The notes beneath the pieces were generated by a model that was not told the origin of the DNA, ran no database searches, and saw nothing but the letters and a program-made list of their open reading frames with translations. DNA of 64,000 nt from Beroe ovata (taxonomy: Eukaryota > Ctenophora > Nuda > Beroida > Beroidae): the NCBI GenBank assembly GCA_946803715.1, contig CAMPET010000023.1:472822-536821 (forward strand), read 5' to 3'. The position numbers and the translations under genes are program-made. Below are positions 1 through 11,112 of the stretch, piece by piece; position 1 is the stretch's first letter, and every line of letters starts with the position of its first letter.

Positions 1-1958
1 TGGTATATGCTATAAGGAAGGGATTCTAGACACTCATCTAATTTCAAAGTTCATACTTAACATATTGGCTTGGTGTCCAAAACGCTCGACATGAAAATAG
101 AATGAACTGAGGTTAACAATGGCGAGTCAAGAAAACGGTTTCCAACAGACATCATATTTTGTAGCGTGGTATCGAGGATAGAGCAAAATGAAAGGACGTG
201 GAAGGACGTGGAAGGACGTGGAAGGACATCGAATGGAAGGACATAAATTAAAGGAGTGTCAGGAGAGGGGGCAATTATTAAGGGGAGGAGGGGTGACGAA
301 ACTTGCACTGGTCATGGATCTGTCGCAATACTACAAAGACAGTATTGACAGTTTGATGCACACTATCAACTGGCAGACACGTGCCTCCTCGCATCATGTC
401 AATTTCAATGATAATAACTACAATCATTAACATTAGTGACAAGGTTTATGTCAATCAAATATATATAGATACAACACAAGATTTAGCTATAAAAGTATAT
501 AGGTACAGTTGAGCAGTATTCATTAATGATTAACTGCTTCTGTCATGGATAAGAAGAAGAACATCTACAACATTACAACATGGGCTGTGTTCATTTTAAC
601 AACACAATTATAACAGTTCATTAATCCAACTAGCATATATTATGAGATGATGGTATTAACTTCTATGAACTTATTACTCATCAACTCACCAAATCACCAA
701 TATCAGTTTTATGAGTGATTGGTCAATATAGAAGATCACTGGTTAAAAATTGCACATTGGAAGCATTGAACATCAGAACCTCACCTACAAACACACGTAT
801 AAAATTTGCATTCTAAAACAATCAGGTCAAGGTCGGCAAAAAGTTAAAACAGATAATTGTTTCATCAGCAATTACTCGCACTGTAACTCTCACCACTCGA
901 TAACGACTTTGCTAACTCAAACCGTGCAAAGCTAGTCCGAGCAAGAGACGAAAGGGATGGATATGCCGCCAAGGATTTATAATTGGATTTCGTGTTGAAA
1001 TTTCAATGAACAGCGCAACAGAAGAATTTAGAGTCAGCGATTCACGAGCCCAAAGACAACGACCACCATCTAATTTCACAGCGGTTGTACAGTTGTTTCT
1101 CACAACAGTTTGACATGGGAATGATTCAGATTGCAAAGACCCTGTTGAAGTGAAGTTAAACTCCCAGCAGATGCGGCACAAGAAATGAAGTGCTAAATGG
1201 CAATCGGTGTTTTCGTGTTTAATTTCAGGGTACATCCAAAGTGTGATAAAAAGCCGGGATTTGTAATGTCTCCAAGCAAATATTCGGACTTGACATGTGG
1301 TATGTATGTGTTGACTGGTGATCCAGTAATTGAGCAGGACTTTGCCATGAAATTTCATCACCTCGGCTAGCATGCTTGTCCAGAAGACAAACGACATGGC
1401 TTTTTTCAGCTTGACATAGATTTTTCTAATCAAAAATATCTTCGGGGAATGAATCGATTGCCAGGTGTGTTTCATGTCTCATGAGATGATTTACAATTTC
1501 GCATTCCTACCTATACTACATTTTCAGTTGTTTTCATACTGCAGTCTCTATGATATCAAAGCCGAGCCACCCTCCAGGAGGTCTAGCAAATCAAGAGAAA
1601 TGTCATGGAGATTGAAGATATATATTGAATGCACGTTGTCAACTATATATTGCACGGATATCTGCTGATGTGTTGCCATGGCAGTAGGGTACAATACAAG
1701 CTCAATTGAAAAACATTTACCAGTGCCAATGTTGTTGGATGATATGGTAAATTAATGCAGTCAAACCACACCCATGCGCAGAACAGCTGCACATCTGAAC
1801 ACAAGTTGTGTTGTTTTCAGTCGAATCTTCTATCGAGAATGGCTGCACAATGCATATTTCCTTTTGTTTGCTCCATCGTATACTTATCGTTTATAGTAGG
1901 TATCAGATTATACCGATTTGCTAACGAAATTCCGCTGCAACAGATGAATTGATCGCAA
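1..1958. other. Intergenic, no confident gene
   Basis: No convincing coding sequence was found. It holds a short 10-bp tandem repeat at 191-230 and a 187-codon minus-strand open frame at 912-1475 that shows no recognisable domain. The rest is AT-rich non-coding DNA upstream of the first gene. Confidence 0.6.
191..230. repeat. 10-bp tandem repeat, about 4 copies
   Basis: Four consecutive 10-base units of the form GAAGGACGTG are visible, the last one diverged. Confidence 0.85.
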
Positions 1959-4394
1959 ATGTCTTCGTTTGGAGAGCGACTGAAGGCCAGGCGGAGGATG
2001 CAGGAACAGAGTTATCGGACCATGAAGAGAGTTAGACAGAAGAATATGAGGGTCATGAACCAGCTGGACTGCCAGTGCAGGATACTTGACAATGAGATTA
2101 AGGTGTGTACTGGCAGCGGTCGTAGACCAGCACAATGTGTTACAACCATTGTCAAAGTTAGACATAATTGTGCCCATAATTGGTAAGGGTTTATTCCGGG
2201 GTGCATAGCCAGGTGTTCTGATACACAGATGATCCCTCTCACAAAAGCATAGAATCGTGTATTCAAGAATGGATGGAGACTGAATGAGTACTGACTACTG
2301 GACCTCTAGAGATGGTGTTTCTCAGGCAAAAATCGGCAAAAGAAGGAACTCCTGTACAGAATGTAATTGCAGTTGCAATATGGATCAGTCCAAGTCAAGT
2401 ATCTCACACGTCACAGCTACCTATATATATATGACAATGGTAACCAATACAATAGGCTACATGAGAATCGCACAATAGATACCCTGCTCAGCCCAGTTGA
2501 GCACAGCTATTAACTCGGAAGGGAGAGAGAACACGATCCAGGACCATTTGAGCTGTTATATACTGCTTAATTGAGGTGACACATGCATTCAGCTATTGTT
2601 GGGAGGATGCAGAAGTTGTGTATCAATTATCATGTCAAAAAGAGTTGCAATTGGTAACTAACTGATGATGACAATAGTCATGGCATATAGAATGTACCAT
2701 GATAGTGTACCGCCATAATTGGACAATTATATGGCTTAGATCTCCCTTAGTCATTAAATCATACAGGTACTTGCTCCCGTGAAAAGAGCTCATAATGAAC
2801 AGCTGACTCATGTGTTTATAATGAAGCTGCTGGTTGGGAATCCTCATGAAATGAATTATGATGCAATATNAAACAAACACCTTACCAAATTATAATATAG
2901 ATGGTAACCAATACAATAGGCTACATGAGGATCGCACAATAGAGACCCTGCTCAGCCCAGTTGAGCACAGTCATTAACTCGGAAGGGAGAGAGAACGAAC
3001 ACGATCCATGACCATTTGAGCTGTTATATACTGCTTAATTGAGGTGACACATATTGCATTCAGCTATTGTTGGAAGGATGCAGAAGTTGTGTATCAATTA
3101 TCATGTCAAAAAGAGTTGTAATTGGTAACTAACTGATGATGACAATAGTCATGACATATAGAATGTACCATGATAGTGTACCACCATAATTGGACAATTA
3201 TATGGCTTAGATCTTCCTTATTCATTAAATCATACAGGTACTTGCTCCCGTGAAAAAAGCTCATAATGAACTGCTAACTCATGTGTTTATAATGGAGATG
3301 CTGCTTGGGAATCCTCATGAAATGAATTATGATGCAATATTGTAATTACAAATGTTTTTGACAACATCGATTTTGTCAATGATTCTTGTATTGAACACTG
3401 ACCTTCCTCACAGATGCGAACTCACTGCTACCAAAAAGAGAAGGATCAGTTAGAGGACTCAATACAGAACTACAAACGGGAAAGGAAAGTTGTGCAGAGA
3501 AACATACTGATGCTGCCACAAGCCGAGGAGGGCGAGGAGGAGAGTTTGGTTATCAGATCTACCGAGGATATCAGACTGCTGAAGTGTAGCCTGCTACGAC
3601 TTGTCCAGGTTTCTTATTTAGAAAGATTCGATGCCCGTATCGATAACTTCCGTTTCTTGTTACCGCTGCAATCGAATTTATGACGATAAGTTGTGGAAGA
3701 AGTTCAGGGCTGCCAGTGAATAACAAACCCGGAAAACAAGTTGCTATAAAATGCAGCAGATATTTTTACACGTTACCACTACCTACTATCTCAGTATCAC
3801 AGGATATTGATCATGATGATGCAAACATCAAAAAGTTCAAGAAACTCCCCCGAGGAGCCTTTCTCCCTAAGATATCACTGGACCCTCAAATCCCATTAAA
3901 GATGATTGATAGAGATATGAAAGACCTTCGAAGATTCAATCCGATTGAGATAAGAGATAAGATTCTAGTGAGGTAAGACATTAAACTTAAACTATTGTTA
4001 ATTTTGCAACGAATCTACATATCATGAGGTATGGACTAAGTAGTAAGTTTAATCCAAGGCCTCATTGGAGGTATATAAGAGGTATTCGACTAAGTTAAGA
4101 TACAACCTTCAGTCGATTCAACACAGCTCCAAGCAGTTCTATGAGATTTCAGAGTCCAGTGCCGCCAGGTTTTGCAAGTGAAAAGATTGGGTAAGTCAAA
4201 CTATTGAATGTTGGTAAGTCTAGAATCAGGCTTCTGTCTTGCTCTAATAATAAAAAAGGAGGCTTATGTTTCCGTTTTCTAGGATAAAATTGGAAGCTAC
4301 AGGAAATAAGGAGAAATTGCTAAGGAGGGCACAACAAGCCGGATATTACGACTTTAAGAGCTGTATTATACCTATCAGACATGATGTAACATAG
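1959..4394 (+). CDS. Unknown 232-aa coiled-coil protein, five exons
   Basis: The function is not recognised. Five exons join in one frame with GT-AG borders: 1959-2102, 3414-3608, 3803-3972, 4113-4190 and 4283-4394. Together they give 699 bases, 232 residues plus a TAG stop. The start ATG opens a strongly basic N-terminus (GERLKARRRMQEQ), and exons 1-2 are rich in charged residues and read as a coiled coil of about 110 residues with an acidic patch (EEGEEE). Exons 3-5 encode a more globular, Lys/Arg-rich part with FNPIEIRDKI and a C-terminus ending IRHDVT. No signal peptide or membrane segment is seen. Small basic coiled-coil proteins of this sort are often cytoskeletal or ciliary, but nothing here proves that. 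Intron 1 (1.3 kb) contains a tandem duplication. Exon calls rest on frame continuity and splice consensus only. Confidence 0.7.
2437..2869. repeat. Tandem duplication, copy A (intron 1)
   Basis: This 433-base segment is repeated almost exactly at 2901-3340, starting from the shared sequence ATGGTAACCAATACAATAGG and ending GATGCAATAT. The copies differ by scattered substitutions and two or three small indels. A single undetermined base (N) lies at 2870, at the end of this copy. Confidence 0.9.
2901..3340. repeat. Tandem duplication, copy B (intron 1)
   Basis: Second copy of the 2437-2869 segment, 31 bases downstream of it. It carries small insertions relative to copy A (an extra AACG-type motif near 2996 and ATT near 3052). 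Both lie wholly inside intron 1 of the first gene. Confidence 0.9.
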
Positions 4395-5353
4395 AGGATA
4401 ATAACAAACGATAATAACCAGCACTGCAATCAAAGTGATTTTAAGTTTGAAGGAGAATAGTAATTGTGGAAATCTTTCCATATAGAGAGTTCAGCTTTGA
4501 CTTAGGGTATCTTTTCCAATACTGCATTATGCTTTAGAAAGATTTCAACATAACATCACACTACCTATGGCGTGCCTAATGCCTATGTAAGAATAGGTTA
4601 ATGAACAAAACTCCCACCCTAGGAAGAGCACTTGTGAGGGGCTGCCGCGGGTACGTTACATGAAGAAACAGGATCGAGGTCACACGTCTTTCGCCGGAAC
4701 CAATGGTTCCCCCTCAACTCTTCTGTGAGTGGATTCGTCAACTACGAGTTTACTGCCCCACAGAATATGTAACCTCACAAGGACAATGAACTTTACGTGA
4801 GGATTGAGCGAAGGTGGATCGCCTTTCACGGAAAACTGCAGTATGAATCGATTCAACAAAAAGACAATTACAAGGTGACGGAATCTTTTGTTACAAGAAC
4901 TTAATAAGTTGGATTTTGCTGCAAGACCCGATACTGACAATACCACCTCATTATTACACACCAATGGCACACAGAACTAATTCTCTGATTTACAGCCCCA
5001 CTTCACATTTAATCACGTAAACTACTCTGCCCAGCCAATTTGATTACATCCTTGAATCATTACAGCAAACACAACGATGTTACTTTAACACTAGCATCCA
5101 GTTCAATACAGAAGAAACCGCAGGATATTTCGTGAACAAATTGAGATTTCAAATGGCGTTCTTTGGGTAAAGTTGGATGATTTACAATGTATAGTAATAA
5201 TGCTTGAAATAAAATGGTGATAATGGTCAATCAGCCTTTCTATGGCCTTCATATGGCCTTCATATGCCATCATAGCCCATGATAAAGTGGTAAAATCGCA
5301 TGAGGTCCACACCATATTACTCATTCTCCAGATATATTGGTTGAATAGGTTCT

Positions 5354-5451
5354 TATAGATGCATCTTCTACATTGATATTCTCATCACCTCCTTCAGACC
5401 ACTATAGATGCATCTTCTACATTGATATTCTCATCACCTCATTCAGACCAC
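5354..5451. repeat. 49-bp tandem duplication
   Basis: Two head-to-tail copies (5354-5402 and 5403-5451) starting TATAGATGCATCTTCTACAT, differing at a single position or so near the end. Confidence 0.9.
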
Positions 5452-6489
5452 TAGTGTCTACTGAAATAATTGATGACATGTGGTTTCGAAATTGAGTCCC
5501 TATGCGGTTTAAGAGAAGATTCACCTCCATAGTATGTAATAGCCTCAAAAATATTGTGTTTTAACAGATGATATTATATAACTACTAATGAAAACTGCAG
5601 ATGTTCGTGGTTAGAGTTTCATCAGAACACAACTCATGTTATCATTTCTTTGTGGGTTGACGACCCAGTCATTTGCAGTGCTTATTAATCAATAATGCCC
5701 TGTACTGACGGATTTTCAAAAGTCTATTTCATTGTTTCATTCTTTCTGAAAACTGATGTCCCGTTAAGAATATAAACTTACATAGCTAGATTCAGCTCAT
5801 GCTGCAATAGACATATCGATGTGATTGAGTTATTATCAAAAGGCGCTGTGACACAAAGAATGCCCATGTGACTGAGAAGCTTTTATTCTGCTATTAAAAT
5901 CGCATTTGGTTTCGTTCAACTCATACCTGTGCATATTGCATACCTCGCGTTGTTTCTGATTGCAGGCAAACGTTTGACTCATTTATACTGATCAGGGAAG
6001 TGTAATACTGTAATGAGGCTCTAATCGTAATGCACACGATATATCCCACACTCATACACACACATACACAAGGATGCTCACTGACTCACACATTGTTGCG
6101 GTCCCTTACTGTTCTCCCACCAGTAGTCGTGGGGGGCTGTGAAAGTAACTATTTTCAAAACAATAAGATGATTAAAAATGGAGTGCAATGCATTTGATAG
6201 ATTGGAGTTACTGCTATTTAATATGAACTGACATGATGGTCGAGCTTCTCACTTTAGAGTACATATTGCTTGGGGTACTTCATATGTGTAAGAAGCGTTA
6301 ACTTGGTTCACAATGCTCTCTTCTTCTAACATGAGTAGGCATTCATCCTTATTTGATGGGTTTAGAGCTCCCAACGTTGCACCTCATGCTGCCTGAGTAT
6401 AACTGTGTTGCGCGGTGGATTACCTGTAGAACTATCTCAGGGGAGAACTCGTGAGTAACTGATCTTATGAGTTCTGAGAGCGATAGATA

Positions 6490-6508
6490 GAGAGAGAGAG
6501 AGAGAGAG
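6490..6508. repeat. (GA)n microsatellite
   Basis: Uninterrupted GA dinucleotide run. Confidence 0.95.
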
Positions 6509-8983
6509 TAGGAATCGTTGGACGGTCGGAAGTGATAGATAAACACGCGTTATTTATAGATATTAATCAGTCTGATATCTACCGGTATAAGGTAAAGGTG
6601 AACAGCTTCACGTCTTCCTTTGATTGTCGTGTTCTTTCTCTGTTTACTCTGATCAATAAGTTTGCACCCAACGTCAGTTTCAGAGCTGTTTAACAACCGA
6701 CAACAAATTCTGGTAACATTGTTTTAATTCACTGATAATGAGTTAAGCATTATTCTATGCTATATGTTCAAGGCAATAGGAATTTTATTCATTGACCTGA
6801 TGGCAAAATATGAATGGATTAGTGGTTCATGCATGGTCTTAGCTTCAGATGTATTTCACCTTAATTTCATGAATGCTAAAATAGCACCTAATAATTCATA
6901 TAGCCATTAGAAATTAAGTTATGGGGGGATTGAGGAAAGGTATTCGGAATTATGGAATGGTAGCGACTTAAACGGTTTCATAAACGGTTTGATGATGAAA
7001 TGGCAATTGTCAATGTTAGACCAAAATCATTTGAATTGAGGCAAAACTGCTCTTTGTTTTAGATTATCCTTTAACCTACCTATCATTTCTGTACCTAAAC
7101 GATCAGATAGTCTGATTGCTTCTTGCCTGGTTTATACCCATGTGATAAATACGTTTACTTATGATAAAAGATTATCCGCCACAAAGTTTTAATTTCATTA
7201 TAAAGGGATTCGCTACAGTTACCTATTTAGTATGCAAATAAACCCGAGCGCCAATTATTGTCCAATACAATGACGAGTAGACAAATGCAGATAACCTAGA
7301 TATTAGGATGTAAGATAATAAGTGCCTCTAGTGAACTGATCTTAAGTAGGGTAAGTTAAGAGAAGGAGAAACGGATACGAATTACACCTTAAATAGTGAA
7401 ATGTCGATCAAAAGCATCCCCTCTTTAAGGAGTGGAGAAAAGCAATGACTACCTAAGCGGTGAAATGATTACACTATGCAGCACGATGCTTTGAAGCAGG
7501 AAATGATAGGAGCCAACTTAACATACTAAAGTCATAGCAATAGCTGTCTTGTCCATAGGCTTGTTTTCAGAACATCAAGAGCCAACCAATAGAATTGCAC
7601 TGCAAGTCCACTTTTTGGGGGTACTTTGTACAAAAGCAAAGGACTTGCTAACCCAGAGAAATACAACCTCTTGCAAGCTACCTATACGTGTGCGCATGTA
7701 CTTTGTGGTTCATTTCCCGACAATTAATGATGCTTAGATGCGAGGGAGAGGAGTTATTAATGTCAATTGCCAAATACTAGTTAATGATATAGAGTGGGAG
7801 CCTCTCACTGAGAGGGTACTTGTGTTAATGTGTTAGGTAATTACTAAAGCATCTTCCGATATTGATACAATTCAATGCAAGTTTTCCAAATTCCTGCCTT
7901 TTAAAGTCATAGGTACGTATCCCAAACCTATTTTTTCAGTAAGTAAGTAACGGCACCATCACTATAGATTAATCAATTGTTGGTCACCTTCCAGCGCAGT
8001 ATTTGAGTCTTCTGCACAATGTTCGAGGAAGTCAGGGTATTGATCAATCAAAATATATGGCTATGAAAGTTGCAGATACCCCCTCTCTCTTTTATTTATA
8101 ACAGTATAGGTACCTACACCTTACTGCAAGGTGTTGCTGGTTTCATAACATATTTGCTGACATACACGCATTCACAAACACAACTGTGTTTCATTGGTTT
8201 TGTAGTATACGTGTCACAGCATCTCTTCGAGTACAGATACACCAGCTATCAGGAACAGCTTGGTCATAAATATAAAGGTAAGTTTGTGTCTTGATCTATC
8301 CTATCACATGATGTCAAACAGAACCATCAAGAATATTATTAACCAGCTTTTTAAGATGAAGGTCTATTAATTGTTTCTATCAACCGTAAATAAATTCCAC
8401 TCTGTTTCTTCTTATGTTATGGCGGAAGCAGTCTTGTAGCATTAAGACAGGGTGAGGGTTTCATATGTGTCCATGATTATGGGTGCCATAAAATATGCAG
8501 TATTGAAGAACTTTACATGGCTGATCCACTGATAAGCAGCACTCACCTACCGTCTTCTGAACTAGGGGTTATTAAAACATTCAAGGAAACAATTTTGACT
8601 CAGTAATAGATTCAGCAGTTTAATTTAACACCCATCAGCAATAGTCAATCATACATTATTAATGAATGTGCTATTATAAAGGTGTCTCCCGATGCTTCAT
8701 TTCCATGCTAAACATAAAGACTTGTCACATCGTCCAAAATAAATATTTCATATCCACGACGTCAAATCATGGATACCTCTTAAACTTGATGTAGAGAACT
8801 GTCGTCCCACGACGAACGCAAGGAAACACAGCATGAGCTTTCATAATGAAACAGAGAGATAGTTTCCTTATTAAGATGCAACAGATATAATGGCCCAATG
8901 ATAAATCATATTAACTATTTTAGGGAACTAGAAGTGTGGTTTATGGCGGATTAGGAATTAGAATGGTCACACGGAAAAACATG

Positions 8984-9200
8984 ATTTGACCCTTCTGATC
9001 CATACACGTGGATCACAGACTTCACCTTGGGTGACCCTTCCCTGGGGTCAAGTTGGATTTGAATGACCCTCCTGATCCACGTAACGCTGATCAGGAGGGT
9101 CACCTAATTTCGACTTGACCCCAGAGAAGTGCACGTGGATGCAGGAGGGTCACCTTAGGTGAACTCTGTGATCCACGTGTATGAATCAGAAGGGTGAAAT
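8984..9200. repeat. 217-bp imperfect inverted repeat (foldback)
   Basis: The left arm (from ATTTGACCCTTCTGATC at 8984) pairs with the right arm (ending GAATCAGAAGGGTGAAAT at 9200) over nearly the whole length. Paired blocks include ACACGTGGATCACAGA / TCTGTGATCCACGTGT and TGGGGTCAAGT / ACTTGACCCCA. The core is a 14-bp stem (9064-9077 with 9089-9102) around an 11-base loop. The motif TGACCCTCCTGAT recurs within the arms and again just outside at about 9230. It looks like a foldback or MITE copy; no target duplication was confirmed. Confidence 0.8.
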
Positions 9201-9738
9201 TATAATCTTCAGAGATAGAATTCTGTGTGACCCTCCTGATTCACCATAGTGGTGACTGGTGAGTAAGGAGGAAAATGATTGGATTTTAGATGTGTCATTT
9301 TTTGGTCTGTGGTCGATGGACATTGGGCACGAATACTTTGAAATATGAGGGCTGAGCACGTACCAAGGTCTCCGAATTTGAGAAACATCACCATATTCAG
9401 CACTCGTGACATCCCTGTTTACCATGCGGGTTATGAGCTATAATAATTATGAGCTATATAATCATACTCTAGGAGCAGTAGGAACTCTAATGAGTTACGT
9501 GAATTTAATGATCATTTTGACTGCGTGCATCGACATCCAATTTATGCTTGTCTAATGGTCAAATCGACTGGCTTGTCATTGAACTATATTTCTAGTTCAA
9601 ACAGTGTCGAATACGTGCCAGAGTCGGTAACGTGGAAGTTTTCATTCAGCCGCGAATTTTTCATTCCGTTGATCACTTTATCTCAATTTCATTAGATGTT
9701 TTTAAACACGTCATGATGATAATTGTTAATAATCATAG

Positions 9739-11112
9739 ATGGGTTCCCCAAACTCCACAGCTCTCCACATATTGGCCGGATACGATGACAATGAGCGAAC
9801 TCTCATGCTCTTCGTTTTGATAGTTCTAGCCCTCTTCGCAATTGGTGGAAATTTGGCTCAGTTTGGTGCTATATATTTAGAGCATAGCCTCCAAACTCCC
9901 AGCAACATTTTCATCATCTCGCTGGGATGCAGTGACCTAGGTGTGGGCATCATAACGCTCCCTACAGTGGCACTCACAGTGCACAACAGAGCTTGGGTAC
10001 TTGGAAACTTCTTTTGTCAGCTATCTGCAATGCTTGATTCAATCTTTATCACAGCTTCTATGTGGACACTGGGGTTCACTGCCTTGGATAGATATTTCTT
10101 GGTACAATCCCCGATATCACATAGAAACAAGATGAACAAAACTATTGCCAGACGAACAGTCATCTTTTGTTGGGGCCTTTCAGCGATCTGTGCAGTCCTT
10201 CCGGTTCTAGGGTGGAGCAAATATTCCTTCTCATCTCACAGTATGTCTTGTGCAATGGCATATATTACTGGATTTGGTAGCATACACAAATACTATTTCC
10301 TGTTCTATGTCCTAGTGAGCTTTCCTGTGCCACTGATCTTAATCATAGTCAGCTACATACGCATCGGTTTCTCAGTTACAAAGAAATCTCGAGCCCGGCA
10401 AATGCATATCACTGTAACATCATCACAAGTATCAAAACAAGAAGGATGCAGGCCTATTGTCATTCTCTCTAACATCCGAACTGCAAAGATAACCCTTCTC
10501 CTTATCATTTTCGTCCTTGCCTGCGTCCTCCCAACATTTGTAGTAGGTATGGTCTTTTGGTTTGAACAAACGATCCCATTTGCACATCAGACGAGCAAAG
10601 CAGTAATTTGGTCTTTGTTGGGGAACAGCGCTCTCAACCCCATACTCTATGGCTGGTTTAATAAACACTTCAGATCAGTATACCAGTACATGATGCTTGC
10701 ACTTATACTTAGAGAGAAGTACTCATACTTGAAAAGATCTATGATGTCAATGAGATCAATTCATGGAACCCCTAAAAACTCTTTCAACACTAATCCCATT
10801 GTCATGGATCTGGATGTAATGGACATCATTGGAGCAACGTCTTCTTTTGGGAGCTCGCTACGAAATATCAAGAACTACAGCAGTAAGTTAAACCACAGAA
10901 CTCGGGCTTCTCTACCAGGAGGCAATATAAGCAGCTGCTTCTCCAAACGGCAGGTAGGAGCACTGAACAGCTCAGCAAGAAGACATTCCGTGACTGGAGT
11001 ACACTCAGAAACACAAGAATGCTTAGAGGCGTTTGCAAACAATCAAGTGCGGCACAAAAGCCAGCCTGACATATACCATTGGAGCATTACAACCAGTACA
11101 AATCACAGATAA
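9739..11112 (+). CDS. Class A GPCR, opsin/melatonin-receptor-like, intronless
   Basis: A 457-aa seven-helix receptor in the plasma membrane. All class A landmarks are visible: the GN of helix 1 (IGGNLA), Asp of helix 2 (CSDLG), a complete DRY at the end of helix 3 (ALDRYFLV), the helix-4 Trp, an extracellular loop 2 with GWSKYSFSS, the helix-5 Pro, CVLP in helix 6, and NPILYGWFNKHFR in helix 7/8. An N-glycosylation site (NST) lies in the short N-terminus. The cytoplasmic tail is long (about 140 residues) and Ser-rich. The GWS-Y loop and DRYxxV context resemble opsins and melatonin receptors. The position of the retinal Schiff-base lysine, six residues before the NPxxY Asn, is Leu, so a classic photopigment is unlikely. 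The ligand is unknown. The start is the first ATG before a good N-terminus, and there are no introns. Confidence 0.93.
   Translation: MGSPNSTALHILAGYDDNERTLMLFVLIVLALFAIGGNLAQFGAIYLEHSLQTPSNIFIISLGCSDLGVGIITLPTVALTVHNRAWVLGNFFCQLSAMLDSIFITASMWTLGFTALDRYFLVQSPISHRNKMNKTIARRTVIFCWGLSAICAVLPVLGWSKYSFSSHSMSCAMAYITGFGSIHKYYFLFYVLVSFPVPLILIIVSYIRIGFSVTKKSRARQMHITVTSSQVSKQEGCRPIVILSNIRTAKITLLLIIFVLACVLPTFVVGMVFWFEQTIPFAHQTSKAVIWSLLGNSALNPILYGWFNKHFRSVYQYMMLALILREKYSYLKRSMMSMRSIHGTPKNSFNTNPIVMDLDVMDIIGATSSFGSSLRNIKNYSSKLNHRTRASLPGGNISSCFSKRQVGALNSSARRHSVTGVHSETQECLEAFANNQVRHKSQPDIYHWSITTSTNHR

Larger units (their letters stand above)
4395..9738. other. 5.3-kb intergenic region
   Basis: No gene can be supported. 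Open frames here are short and show no domains. The region holds a 49-bp tandem duplication (5354-5451), a (GA)n microsatellite (6490-6508) and a large imperfect foldback (8984-9200). The promoter of the downstream GPCR must lie near its right end but no element is recognisable. Confidence 0.6.

Noticed and set aside
912-1475. 187-aa minus-strand frame as a gene
   Set aside because: No domain, membrane topology or motif is recognisable and there is no supporting neighbour exon, so it is kept only as a low-interest observation.
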